Positions 46,585-57,089 of a stretch of 64,000 nt of DNA are shown here, in pieces. The stretch comes from Cryptomeria japonica (lineage: Eukaryota > Streptophyta > Pinopsida > Cupressales > Cupressaceae). Location: contig NC_081406.1 of the NCBI RefSeq assembly GCF_030272615.1, positions 185,047,770-185,111,769 on the forward strand. The letters run 5' to 3'. The notes under the pieces were generated by a model. It searched no databases and was not told the origin of the DNA. It saw nothing but the letters and a program-made list of their open reading frames with translations. A program made the position numbers and the translations under genes. How positions within the stretch are numbered: position 1 is the stretch's first letter; every line of letters begins with the position of its first letter.

Positions 46585-46743
46585 CCCCCCCCCCCCATCG
46601 CTGGGAGGAGGCATTGCTACCATGGTAGCTACTGCTACTAGTTGGTAGCAGCGCTACCAAGGGTAGCGGCCTGCTACCAGTTGGTAGCAGCGCTACCAAT
46701 GGTAGCGTGGCTACCATGGGGGCCCACGTGGGAGTCCACGTGG
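46585..46743. repeat. alternating GGTAGC/GCTACC palindrome cluster with C12 run and two G-boxes
   Basis: C12 (46585-46596) is followed by GCTACC at 46616, 46653, 46673, 46692 and 46710 alternating with GGTAGC at 46624, 46644, 46662, 46683 and 46701. GCTACCATGGTAGC (46616-46629) is a perfect palindrome. Two CACGTG boxes follow inside CCCACGTGGG (46723-46732) and CCACGTGG (46736-46743). Confidence 0.92.
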
Positions 46744-47929
46744 GTAACCCCATTTCAACTTCTTTTTTTTTTTAAATTTAATTTCATTTTTATTTATTGC
46801 TTTAAAATATAAAAAAAACAAAAGGTAAAAAAAAAAACATTAAAATAAATTATTGTTATGGCAGCAATGAAGAAAAATAATAAAATAATGAATTTTCAAG
46901 TGGGGTTATTAATTATTTAAAATCACTCTGTTGCTTCTTGGTTTATTTAATATAATTAAGTTGAGTAATAAATTATATTTGGAAATTAGAATTTTGATAT
47001 TTAGAAACCAATATAGTAATACAAGTTTTGGCTGCACACTGATCTATGCAAATGATATTAATTATTGTTAACTATAAATTATGGTTAAATGTGGGGGTTA
47101 TTTCTAAATTGGTTAGTTACTGATTGGGGTCCCTGTATTCTCGTTTAAATTTACGCAAGGACTCATAGATCATTGGGGGGGGTGTCTCCTTTCCATTTCA
47201 AAGGTTCCTTTTAAAGTATATTTTCCTTGATTTGGGTACTAGTGTATAGTTCTAGACCAACATGTCAGTGATGTGAATCCAAGGCTTAAGTAAAATACCC
47301 GAATGAGAAATGCTTACGTTTATGTGAACTTAGTTGGAAAACTTGTAGAGTTGTATTTACTGACTGAGATGGTCATTTGTAGTATGGTTGTGGTCGCCAA
47401 AAAGGCAAGAATGTAAAGACATGTAAATATGTAACTTTAACTATATTAAATGCCAAAGGGGTCTTGCAGTTGAGCAGACCCGGAGATGTAGCCCATCCGG
47501 GGTGAACTCCGAGATCATATCTGTGTTATGCGATATTTATAGCGTGCTTTGTTTTATGTTTTAAATTATCATGAATGGTTGCATTCTTGCATAAGTGTAT
47601 GGTGGAAATTTAATGAATTCAAATTTAAGTGCATAACATTAAACATCTGGGTAAATGTAGTTATTTAAGTTCATATAACATTGTGAATTATGAATATGGC
47701 AAGGTATTTAAATATTGAAATTAAAGTGTGGACAAAGTAAATTGGTAATGTTAATTTAAATTGTAATAGTGGAAGAAATCTAGATAGAATTACTTCATCG
47801 GATTAATTTGTTAATAAGTATGTTAATGGATTGAATGTAAAAAGGGAAAAACAAAGTTGAAACTTATGTCACAATTCCCAGATTGAGATTAAAAGGTTGA
47901 ACATCATATAAACATCCATCTTTTACCTT

Positions 47930-48300
47930 AGTGAATGAATTCTCGCCATGTTAATTATGCTTCATTGCATTGGATGATTTGTTAAGTTATTTCACGTTTT
48001 AATCTTAACATTAATCCTCACCAGATTAATTTGATAATTGGGTGAACTCAATTTAGATATCCATATTTTAATCCTTATAAAAGGAATCCCTCGTGCTTGC
48101 TAAGATCGAACTAGAATGGGAAACGTCATGTTAATTATGTTTCATTATATTGGATATAGTTGTTTGGTCAATTACGTTTAATCTTAACAAATTAACCTTA
48201 CCGAAATTTAACTTGATAATTGGTGAAACTCAACTAGTCCACCATAATTATAACCCCAACAAATGAATTTCTTTATGATTGTTAAAGATGAACTGAAAAA
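47930..48300 (+). repeat. tandem duplication of about 180 bp in the solo LTR
   Basis: CATGTTAATTATGCTTCATT (near 47949) recurs as CATGTTAATTATGTTTCATT near 48128, and the following 150 bp stay similar (both carry TTGATAATTGG and GAACTCAA-like words). Weaker AGAATCTC/GGAATCCTC words continue to about 49030. Confidence 0.75.
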
Positions 48301-49352
48301 GAAGGGATTCAATTAGTTGTTGATACATTAAATCTAATAAAAGAATCTCTCTCACATTATACTCATTTAACAATAAAAAAAAAAAAGTGATTTGCAACAA
48401 GATAATTGTAATTCAATCCTAATGGAAGAACATCTCTTGGAACTTATACTTTAATCTTGAAATGTTAGATATTATCTTGCTAACTATATCTTAAAGTTAA
48501 AGGTTGAACTCATGTGGCTCTAAAACATTTTCAACGTATGATTTTAGCCATCTAGTAGTACTATTAAAACTCCAAATGAATTTCCATGGCTACTCATATT
48601 TTACCTTTCATAAAAGAACTTCAATTCATTAGTTGGCTACGCATGGAATCAAATAAAGGGACCTCACTCTATTAATAGTAGATAATCCTTAAGGAACAAA
48701 TTCTTCCTATTAACCATACCTTTTAATATTTAAAAAAACTATATATCAAATGTGAGTGAATACTTTAGAATCAAATGATGGAATCCTCATTTTACTAATC
48801 GTAGTTTAACCCTAAACGAATGAATCTCATTAAGCATATTTATAGCATTAAAGGATGACATCAAGGGTGGATGGTTATCTTAAAAAAAACCTACTGAAAG
48901 AACCTCGTTATATTAAACGCTTGGAACCAATTGGAGACCTCTAAAAGAAAATTATGAATTTAAGTGCACTGAAATAAATAATCTACCAAAGGCCTCCTAA
49001 CCACCAAAGTAAATGAATGCTTCCTAAAAATTATAAGAGGTCAGACTGTCGAACACTTATATAATCAAGATCTATGCAATATCTCGTAAATAAGATATCC
49101 AGTTTAATGAATCTAATGACGCAAGTTGAGTTAGGTGTAAGGTTATGTAATCGCATTGGGAAACCTCTTAGGATCTTTTAGCCTTCCGCTGTGTTATCTA
49201 GTTAGAGATAACTTTGAGATAACTTCAATCTATCTTAATAATGTAACTTTTCATTAACGCTCTTAATAATTATTTAAAAAAAAAATTTACACTCTAATTG
49301 AGTGTTTTTAACTTAAACCCTTAGGGGTTTCCTGGCGGGGCATTACAATGGA

Positions 49353-51664
49353 ATAATAGCAAAGTTCACATCAAGAGATTTGTTATGGACCTCAATAGGT
49401 AATGTAATAGAGCCAATTGCAGGAGAAGAAAATGCATCAAATAGTTTCACAATCACATCTGTTTTGTCATATATCACTTGATTCAATTGCAAAGTAAAAA
49501 GAAATTCTTCAGTAATAACATTAATCATGCACGAAGGATCAATAAGCACTCCACGGCAAGGTGTATTCTTGACTTTTGCAACTATGTATAAAGGACCATC
49601 AGGTGCCCTAATGGTTTCACTGGAATCAAATGTGATGGAAGGTTCTTTAGGGATTTCTTGCTGCTCTACAAAGTTAATCACATTCGGAGTCATAGACACA
49701 AGACCATCAGATGAGAGAGAGGAATCATTAGCCTCAATTGCATTAGAGGTATGAGAAGGTAATGGATCAGTAAAAATTTGAAGATTTTGATTAGGAGGAG
49801 CTACAGATGTATTGCCTTTATCATTCACTCCAGAAACAGAAATAGTATTATTATCCATCAAATCTTGAATTTTACCCTTCAAAGAAAAACATTTTTCAGT
49901 ATCATGCCCAGGCTGACGATGAAATTGACAAAAAGCTTTGTTATCAAAATAAGGTGAAGTAATCTTTGCAGCATCAATTTGTCTTATAGGAGGAAGAGTA
50001 AGCACATTTTGTTCCAATAACTTATTCATAATACTATGCAATGATTCATTCAAAGGAGTATACTTTCTTTCTTTCTTGAAAAATTTAGAAATAGGAGGCA
50101 CACCTGATGCTACATTCACATTGTTGTTGATGATGTTTTCATTGAATTTGATGGAATCTCTATTCGGTTTAAACTTTCCAAATGGTTTTTGACTGCTATC
50201 ACCCTTATCACTCGAAGCCATAGGATGTGATTGTTCCATTTGACTCACAGTTAGTTGATAATTGTGAAGAGTTGCACACAACTGTTGGAAAGAAGTAAAC
50301 TCAGAAAACAGAAGTTTGTCTCGAATATCTTTTTGTAAATTAGAAATAAAGATTCTTTGAATATCATTGTCAGGCACTGGAAAGGAAATTTGAGCATACA
50401 AATGCTTATATCTTCCAATGAAATCAGTCACTTTTTCTTTAACACCTTGTTTACAATGCATTAAATCAATCAAAGTAACTTTAGGACTTATATTGTTTTG
50501 AAATTGTTGAATGAAAGCATTTGCAAGTTGTTTGAAAGAAGTAATAGAATAGGAAGGCAACGAGCAATACCATTGTAGGGCTTTGTCTCTTAATGTTCTA
50601 GTGAACATTTTTGCAAGCAACCTTTGGTCATAAGCAAAATCAGTACATATTGTTTGAAAAGTCTTAACATGTGTTAGAGGATCTCCTTTACCATTATAAA
50701 GCTCCAAATGTGGGATTTCAACATGTTTAGGAGGGATAGCTTGAACAATGTCAAGAGAAAGTGGGCTCGCAACATCAAATGTGGGCACACTAAACTTAGA
50801 TTGATTCATAGAGGCAATTTGTTGCTGTAAAGAAGAGACAGTTTGTGCAAGATTGTTAATGGTCGCTTCAGTCGAAGAGTTCATATTAGACGTGTTAGAT
50901 TGAGATGGAGGTGTTATGTTATTGAAAGAAGGTAGAGAGTAAGGTGGTGGGACTCTATGATAGTCAGTCATAGGGGATGATTGGACAAGGGGAACACTAC
51001 AAGGAGGAATGGAATGGTTAAATGAATTGCCCCCTTGCGTCATGTTCATTTGTGAAGATGTAATAGGAACACTCATTGAAGGAATGTATGAAGAAGTCGG
51101 ATTGAATGAAGGAATAGGGTTAATTGAAGAAGAGGGATTGCCCCCATGACTAGTGATCACAGGAGGAATGTCTTGTATAGAAGTAGCCATTATGTTTGAT
51201 GTAAAGGTAGGTACGCTAGCAATAGAAGTCATCAAAGGAATAGAATGATTGACTTGAGTAGGAGGTTGTGTATAACCCAAATTTTCAGCACAACTCTTCA
51301 TAGGCATCACATTCGAATTCACAATGTGTGAAATACCACGCAAAATATCAATTCCATTCTTATCACTTTGAAGCATACGTTTTAGACCCTCAATTAAAGG
51401 AAGAGCTTGACTATCGGGATACTCATGAGACATCCATTGGTGAAAATCATCAAATTGGTTATCCAATTTCGAAAGTTGTTCTTCAGAAACCTCATGGAGA
51501 GCTTCTTCATCATTAGGAGGATTAAAGGAATTACCCATGTCCTCGTTAAAAAGGCTACTCAAATTAGGTTCCATCTCCTCGGTAGTTAAACCTTGGAAAG
51601 ACTTAATTCTACGGCTTCGTCTAACGAGAATAGTGGAAGTAGGACTTATTGTTGTAAAACTCAT
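49353..51664 (-). CDS. gag-protease polyprotein of G2, N-terminal part
   Basis: It starts with the ATG at 51664 and is open for 770 codons to the solo LTR. The N-terminal 300 residues are rich in S, P, N and M. A gypsy gag domain lies at about residues 320-490 (VEIPHLELYNGKGDPLTHV, RDKALQWYCSLP, FIGRYKHLYAQISF). A zinc-binding motif CQFHRQPGHDTEKC follows near residue 605; this CX2H..GHxTxxC form is common in Tat-type plant gypsy gag. The protease-like fold has IDPSCMINVITEEFL near 715, with DPS where DSG/DTG is usual, so activity is uncertain. The rest lies at 43477-44593. Confidence 0.9.
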
Positions 51665-52846
51665 GCACTAGAAAGAGAGAGAAGATTTTGAATTTAGAGG
51701 TAGCAATTTTCAGTAAAATCAGCCAATCTTCTGGATTTAAGCTGTTAAATGCAATCACGATAGTCTCCCGAAATTTTGGAAAAAATGTCCGGGACCGTGG
51801 CGCTCGGAGTGCAACACGGTCCTTGCAACTTTTTTCGAAATTTGCAAGGATGAAAGGTATGATGATTTTAGAGCTAATCTGAAAAAATTGAGTGATTTTA
51901 CGATCTGTAGATAGGCCAAATTAAAGTTGCAATCTCGAAATTGAACCCTACCAAGATTGTCAAAAAATGCAAAAATTTGAATTTTGAAAAAGAGAGGGAA
52001 ACCGAAATTTTGAATTTTATGATTTTAGAGGGAATGTCAAGAGCAATGCAAATTTTGAAATTTGAAAATTGACTCAATTTCACGCAAAATTCAATTTTGA
52101 AAGCGGAAATTAAAGTTGTTGTAATTAAGCACTTAATTTCAAAAGTCACAAATTGCAAGAATTTGAATAAAGCACTGAAATTTCGAATGAATGCAAATAC
52201 ACTTTTCAGATTTAGGACAGTAAGAACACAATTTTGACACAAAATTTCAATTTCAATGATTTTTGAATGTTTAGAAGCCTTAATCCAAGTAATCATAAGA
52301 CCAACTTTGACTGTAATTTTGAAGGTGTTAAAATTGATAAAATCAGCCAAAATTTTGGATTTTAGCAGGAAAATACAGTAAGATCTCGCTCCCGAAATTT
52401 CGGAAAAAATGTCAGGGACGATGGCGCTCGGAGTGCACACGGTCCTCGCAACTTTTTTCCAAATTTTCAGGGATGAAAGATATTGTGATTTTATTGCGGA
52501 ATCCAAAGTTACAGCTGATTTGGAGATGTTTTGATCAGTGAAATTGTCGGACAAAGGTTGAATCAAGAGGGTTTCAAAAATTAGGGTTTTGACACTTAAC
52601 CACTTAATTTTCAAAATTAAAGCATAGATATGAATTGATAATTTGTAATAGAAGGGTAGATCTGAAACAAGCATTAACATTTAGACATTTCGCAAGTTCA
52701 ATTACTAAAAAGAAAATTTAGGGTTTTTATGCAATTAACCTCTAAAATTTTGCAAAAGATCAAACATGGAAATGTAATCAAAGAATCCAATTTTCAGATC
52801 TAACTATGAATAATCAGAAAGGATGTTCATGTCGGGTTCACCAAAA
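51665..52846 (-). other. leader of G2 with an internal direct duplication
   Basis: A block of about 170 bp at 51715-51885 is repeated at 52340-52505; both include GGCGCTCGGAGTGCA. A related GC-rich block also lies in each LTR (near 41906 and 53218). A 260-codon minus frame (51898-52680) crosses the leader but looks like composition, not a gene. Confidence 0.75.
52825..52843 (-). promoter_or_regulatory. primer binding site of G2
   Basis: On the minus strand TGGTGAACCCGACATGAAC follows the 5' LTR after three bases. It has the TGG start expected of a tRNA-primed site. I do not assign the tRNA. Confidence 0.65.
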
Positions 52847-53708
52847 TGTAAAGCGGAAAATCGCGATCGAACCCTAGTTGCCCTCCCCTCTTCCAACTCC
52901 GAGGAGAGAGAAGGGAGGTTCGCTAGGGTTGATGGTTTTCACTTAGGGGAGAGACTTTACATTCAAAAGAGGGGTTGAAACCCACAAGATCCAATCCCAC
53001 ACAATGCAAGATTGGATGCTAAATGTGTTTCAAGGGTTATGACAGCAAGGCTACCCTCTTTTGTAAAGAATGTGCATAGAAGAATTAAGCTAGGAATGCA
53101 TAGAAAGTGAGAAAGATTCGCTTATAAACTGAGTTAGGGATATAGGATGAAGCTGCGGACCTGGAATTAGTAGTAAAATGTCGATACGGCGCTGTCCTGC
53201 AAATTTGAGCAAAAGTTGTCGGGACAATGGCACCCGGCGCCACGGTCCTCCGAAAAATCCGCGAAATGAAGGGGGATCTGTTCGTCTCTGCACAAGGATT
53301 CCAGATCTTCAATTTCAGCCGCGTACCTGCAACCTACACACAGAAAAGCGAAGATGATTGGGGGGTTAGGGATTAGGGGTTTGCCTTTAGGTCAAACCCC
53401 GGTTTTGGAATTAACCAAGAAATGAGCAAGTGATGTAAATGTAAATGACTGTAAAACAAGTACTAATACCTTGTTCTAAGGATGTTTGTATCCTTATGTG
53501 TGAAGGTATAGATGTTGTATGTTGTATGTTGTAGCATGTAGTATGTGATCTCCTCTTCAATGGTTGAATCCTTGACTTGAATGCAACACTTAGCCTTGAA
53601 TGGAGACTTGAAATGATCAATTGCTTGAAGGAATGCTTGAATGCTTGAGTATAGTTTCCACGCTTTGTACACATATCCTCTTCATGCCAAATGAGAGAGA
53701 AAAATGTA

Positions 53709-53717
53709 GTTTATATA
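53709..53717 (-). promoter_or_regulatory. TATA box in 5' LTR of G2
   Basis: The minus strand reads TATATAAAC, about 355 bp from the LTR start. The hairpins lie 125-190 bp upstream of it, in the promoter region. Confidence 0.55.
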
Positions 53718-53840
53718 CTTGTCAATTAGGGCTGATAGACTGATTTTCCCGACCTTAGGCCGACCAGGGAATGTAATTTCCAATTTGCAAACAAAAAGAC
53801 CCGAGACCCCTTAGGAGACCGGGCCCAAAATAGGACCCAG

Positions 53841-53898
53841 GGACCAGGGCACTGGGTGCCCTGGTCCTGAAGGACCAGGGCGCTGGGCGCTCTGGTCC
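53841..53898 (-). repeat. two adjacent 27-nt GC-rich hairpins in G2 LTR
   Basis: GGACCAGGGCAC-TGG-GTGCCCTGGTCC (53841-53867) is a perfect 12-bp stem. After TGAA, GGACCAGGGCGC-TGG-GCGCTCTGGTCC (53872-53898) has one mismatch. Both recur in the other LTR at 42529-42586 with a few changes. Confidence 0.93.
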
Positions 53899-54075
53899 CA
53901 CCTCCTGGGACAGCAGGGTGCAAGGAGGTTCAAGCCAGGGTGCTTGAAAAATGCAGTTTTCAGTGTCATAATCAGGTTTCAGGGTCTCCATTCAGGTTGC
54001 GTGTTGCGTCGCCATCGTGAAGACTGAAATGCAGTCGAAATTGCAAGTGTCGTAATTTTAGGACGCTACAGTACC

Positions 54076-55170
54076 TATCCACAGTGACTCAAATTTTTTT
54101 TGTTTTCCTTTATCTTGTCCTTTCGCATTCCATTAGAGAACCATGTCACCAATTTGAAACTTTCTTAACAAGGTTCTTTTGTCAAATAGATATTTGGACT
54201 ACAACTGGATCTTCAAATTCCTCTTAGGGGCCAAAGTTCTAATTTCTTCCACCTCCACCATCTGAATCATTCTATCTTCCATAGGTTCAGATAACTCCAT
54301 GTCTTCAGCTTGCAGGAACTTGTATACTAGAAGAAGATTATTGATTGGCACCCTAGATTGTGTGCCATAGACCAATTCAAAAGGTGAAACCCCAATTGCT
54401 TTCTTGACAGTAACTATGTCTGCCCATAGGGCCAACTTCAACTTCTGGTCCCAAGACCTTTTGTTCTCCTCCAGGATTTTCTTAATAATGTTCAAAAGGC
54501 TCTTATTGTTGGATTCAGCTTGCCCATTGCCCTTAGGATGATATGGTGAAGAGTACGACATAACTATTCCATGGCTAGTACATAATTCAATAAACTCCTC
54601 TAATCTGAAGCTCATGGAATTATCCATTACTAGTTTCATAGGAACACCAAACCTAGTTATAACATTATCCATCAAGAAGTCAATATCAACCTTACTTGTA
54701 GCTCTTCTAGTGGGTATAGCTTCAATTCATTTAGTGAAATAATCAGTAGCCACTATAATCCACCTATGACCTCTTCCTGATTTCTCAACTATTTCTCCAA
54801 TAAAATCAATGCCCCATTGGATAAAAGGGGCTTCCATTGTGACTGGGTTGGGGGGTAAAGCTCCCTCATACTTCAATTTGGATGAAAATTTCTGGCATGG
54901 GTCACATCTTTGGACATGTTCATGGGCATCTTTAAAAAAAGTAGGCCAATAATATCCAGCCCAAACTATCTTACCAGCAATTCTTTTGGCAGAGTAGTGA
55001 CCTCCATATACTCCATCATGCATTTCAGTTAACATCTTTCTAGCCTAGGATTTATCCAAACACATCAGCAATGCGCCATCTCTATTCCACCAATACAAAT
55101 CACCATGCACAAGGACATATTTTTGAGATTTTAGTCTCAGTGTCCTTCTCTAGTTGTGGGTCATTCCCTC
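54076..55170 (-). pseudogene. integrase of G1
   Basis: On the minus strand, a zinc-binding H-H-C-C region (MHDGVYGGH..RCDPCQ, about 54890-55035) leads to the DDE core: D in WGIDFIG (54805-54807), D in VMDNS (54622-54624) and E in GQAESNN (54514-54516). The C-terminal module (KGQDKGKQKKFESLW) ends at the G2 insertion and resumes at 41534. Stops occur at 55045, near 54714, at 54199 and near 54150. It would insert the cDNA into the genome; this copy is dead. Confidence 0.9.
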
Positions 55171-55287
55171 TGAATATGTTGCATCCCTTTAAAAATGCAC
55201 TATCTCTGAATACTAGGGTTGTGTCTCAATACTTGTGACCAAGATGTTCTCAATTTCAACATTATTCACCTCAATGTCAAGAAGGTT

Positions 55288-55683
55288 TTATTTAGCCATT
55301 AGCTTAGCAAGGCCTAAACCTCTCACCAATTTAGTGATCTTAATCTCTAAATCAAACTCTTGAATTCTAGTTATCCATCTACATCTCTTACCAGTGACCT
55401 CAGATTGAGATAAAATATATTTGACAACCACATGTGGGACATAAGCAATTACTTGTGCATTTACAAGATATGGCCTAAATGCTTTAACAACCTTGACCAA
55501 ATCATATGCTTGTTTCTCCATGATTTCATATTTTAACTCTGTAGCCTCTAAAGATTTGCTATAAATAGCTATAGGATGTTTATATCCTTCATTATCCTTT
55601 TGTAGAAGAACTACAACCATTGTATTATATGAAGCAAAAGAAAATAGAGAGAAAGGCTTATTGTAATCAGGGGACTTCAACAC
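55288..55683 (-). pseudogene. canonical gypsy RNase H of G1
   Basis: 131 codons with the gypsy RNase H layout: VLLQKDNEGYKHPIAIYSKSL, YEIMEKQAYDLVKVVKAFRPYL and QEFDLEIK. The catalytic first Asp region is replaced (SYNTMVVVLLQ), so activity is doubtful, though many plant gypsy copies of this lineage look alike here. It directly follows RT. Confidence 0.85.
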
Positions 55684-55740
55684 TGGTGCCTCCTGAATAG
55701 CCTTTTTTATTTCATCAAAATCCTTTGAAGCTTCTTCATC

Positions 55741-56640
55741 TTAGCAGAACCTTGTATGCTTCTTAAGCAATCTAACAATGGGCTTAACTATCTCTTCAAA
55801 ATTGGCAATAAATCTTCTAACAAAATTTACCTTGCCTAAGAAAGATTGGATACATTTAACGCTCTTTGGCTCAGGTACATTGTTTATAGCTTCAATTCTT
55901 TCATGGTCTATTCTAACCCCTTCGTTGGAGACAATATGTCTGAGTAGCTTCCCTTCAGTGACAACAAAATGAAACTTTTTTGGATTTAAGGAGACACCAA
56001 ATTCCAGAGCTTTTTTGAAAACCTTTTCCATGTTCCCACAGAGGTCATCCACCCTTTTGGAGAAACATGTTAAATCATCTTGATACACTACCATGATAAT
56101 GTTAATGAATTCCTTGAAAGCTACATCCATTGCTCTTTGAAAAGTAGCTCCAACATATTTCAAACAAAAAGGCATTCTTACATATACATATGTTCCCCAA
56201 GGGGTGGTAAAAGTAGTCTTGAATTGTTCATATTCTTTCACTAACACCTAGTTATATCCTAAGAACCCATCCATCATAGACAATAGGTCACAACCAGTTA
56301 CTCTCTACAACATTGGTTCCATATTAGGAGAAGAATAATTGTCTTTCAAAGAAGCAACATTTAGGTTCCTAAAATCAACATAGAGTCTTATATCCCTATT
56401 CTTCTTCCTAACTAGGACCAAATTAGACACCCATGATGAATGCATTATAGGATTAAAGGCCTTATAGGATTAATGATCCCCCCTTCCCTTAACTTGGTTA
56501 ATTCTTGCTGCATTTTAGATTCCAACAGGGGGTTGATAGGTCTTTGTTTCTATCTAAAAGGCTTAGCATCTAGAAACAAAGGGACTTCATGCTAAAATAG
56601 ATCTTGTCTATACGCCTTCAGATCTTCATAAGACCAAGCA
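55741..56640 (-). pseudogene. reverse transcriptase of G1
   Basis: The RT N-terminal region (DIRLYVDFRNLN, SMMDGFLGYN) is followed by FTTPWGTYVYVRMPFCLK and the catalytic VVYQDDLT (YQDD at 56074-56085), then HIVSNEGVRID and IQSFLGKVNFVRRFI. Stops at 56592, 56305 and 56248 each read TAG where relatives would carry Gln. A frameshift lies between 56592 and 56247. Confidence 0.9.
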
Positions 56641-57089
56641 AAAACATGCTTATATTTCTTCAATAATTTAATAAGGTTAACTGTGACATGAGGAGACAAA
56701 TTTTTTCCAATATACACCAACTTGGGAGATGATTTTGTCCCCAAGTTCACTTCCTCTAATTCATCTAACTTGGTGGTTGATTGTTGATACAAATGACTAT
56801 CACTGTATCTAAACATACCTTCCAGTTCTACTAACCCTTTAGGTATTTCATTAGTTTCCAACTGAACCATGTCATTTCCAAACACAGTTTCTCTATCTTC
56901 AACGACTTCCACCAATGCATTGCAATCAATTTTTTGTCCATCATAGTCATCAATGCATTGTATGAATCTGAGAATGTTTTCATCATCAGCAAACACTTGC
57001 CAATTATACACATTATTAGGAATGGCTGGCCTAGCTTTTATCTCAATCGTGGATACACCGGTTAATGTTATATCATCATTTTTTAATGC

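Larger units (their letters stand above)
44594..49347 (+). mobile_element. solo LTR, 4754 bp, nested in G2
   Basis: It starts TGTAATGCCC and ends GGGCATTACA, a perfect 10-bp terminal inverted repeat. It is flanked by a perfect ATGGA target duplication (44589-44593 and 49348-49352). The end TTTCCTGGCGGGGCATTACA matches the chromovirus LTR ends at 19632 and 22917, and the inner layout resembles those LTRs. No gag, pol, primer site or internal LTR pair is visible. I therefore read it as one very long LTR left by LTR-LTR recombination. It contains a palindrome cluster (46616-46743) and a repeat field at 47930-49050. Confidence 0.85.
41535..54070 (-). mobile_element. gypsy element G2, pol-less, nested in G1 integrase
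   Basis: Two LTRs of exactly 1224 bp (TGTA..TACA) and a perfect GTACC target duplication (41530-41534 and 54071-54075) define it. On the minus strand the order is 5' LTR, primer site, leader, a single gag-protease ORF, PPTs and 3' LTR. There is no RT, RNase H or integrase. By eye the LTRs differ at about 30 sites (roughly 2.5 percent), nearly all transitions and no indels. Without the solo LTR inside it, the element is 7777 bp. Confidence 0.95.
52847..54070 (-). repeat. 5' LTR of G2 (1224 bp)
   Basis: On the element strand it starts TGTAGCGTCC and ends CGCTTTACA. It carries two GC-rich hairpins about 170-230 bp from its start and a TATA box downstream of them. Confidence 0.96.

Noticed and set aside
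44594-49347. DNA transposon with 10-bp terminal inverted repeats
   Set aside because: Ends match the LTR termini of the chromovirus at 19632 and 22917, the duplication is 5 bp, and no transposase is present. A solo LTR explains it better.
51898-52680. 260-codon minus-strand open frame in the G2 leader
   Set aside because: It lies between the primer site and gag, overlaps a direct duplication and has a hydrophobic, low-complexity composition. It shows no domain and is best explained by chance.
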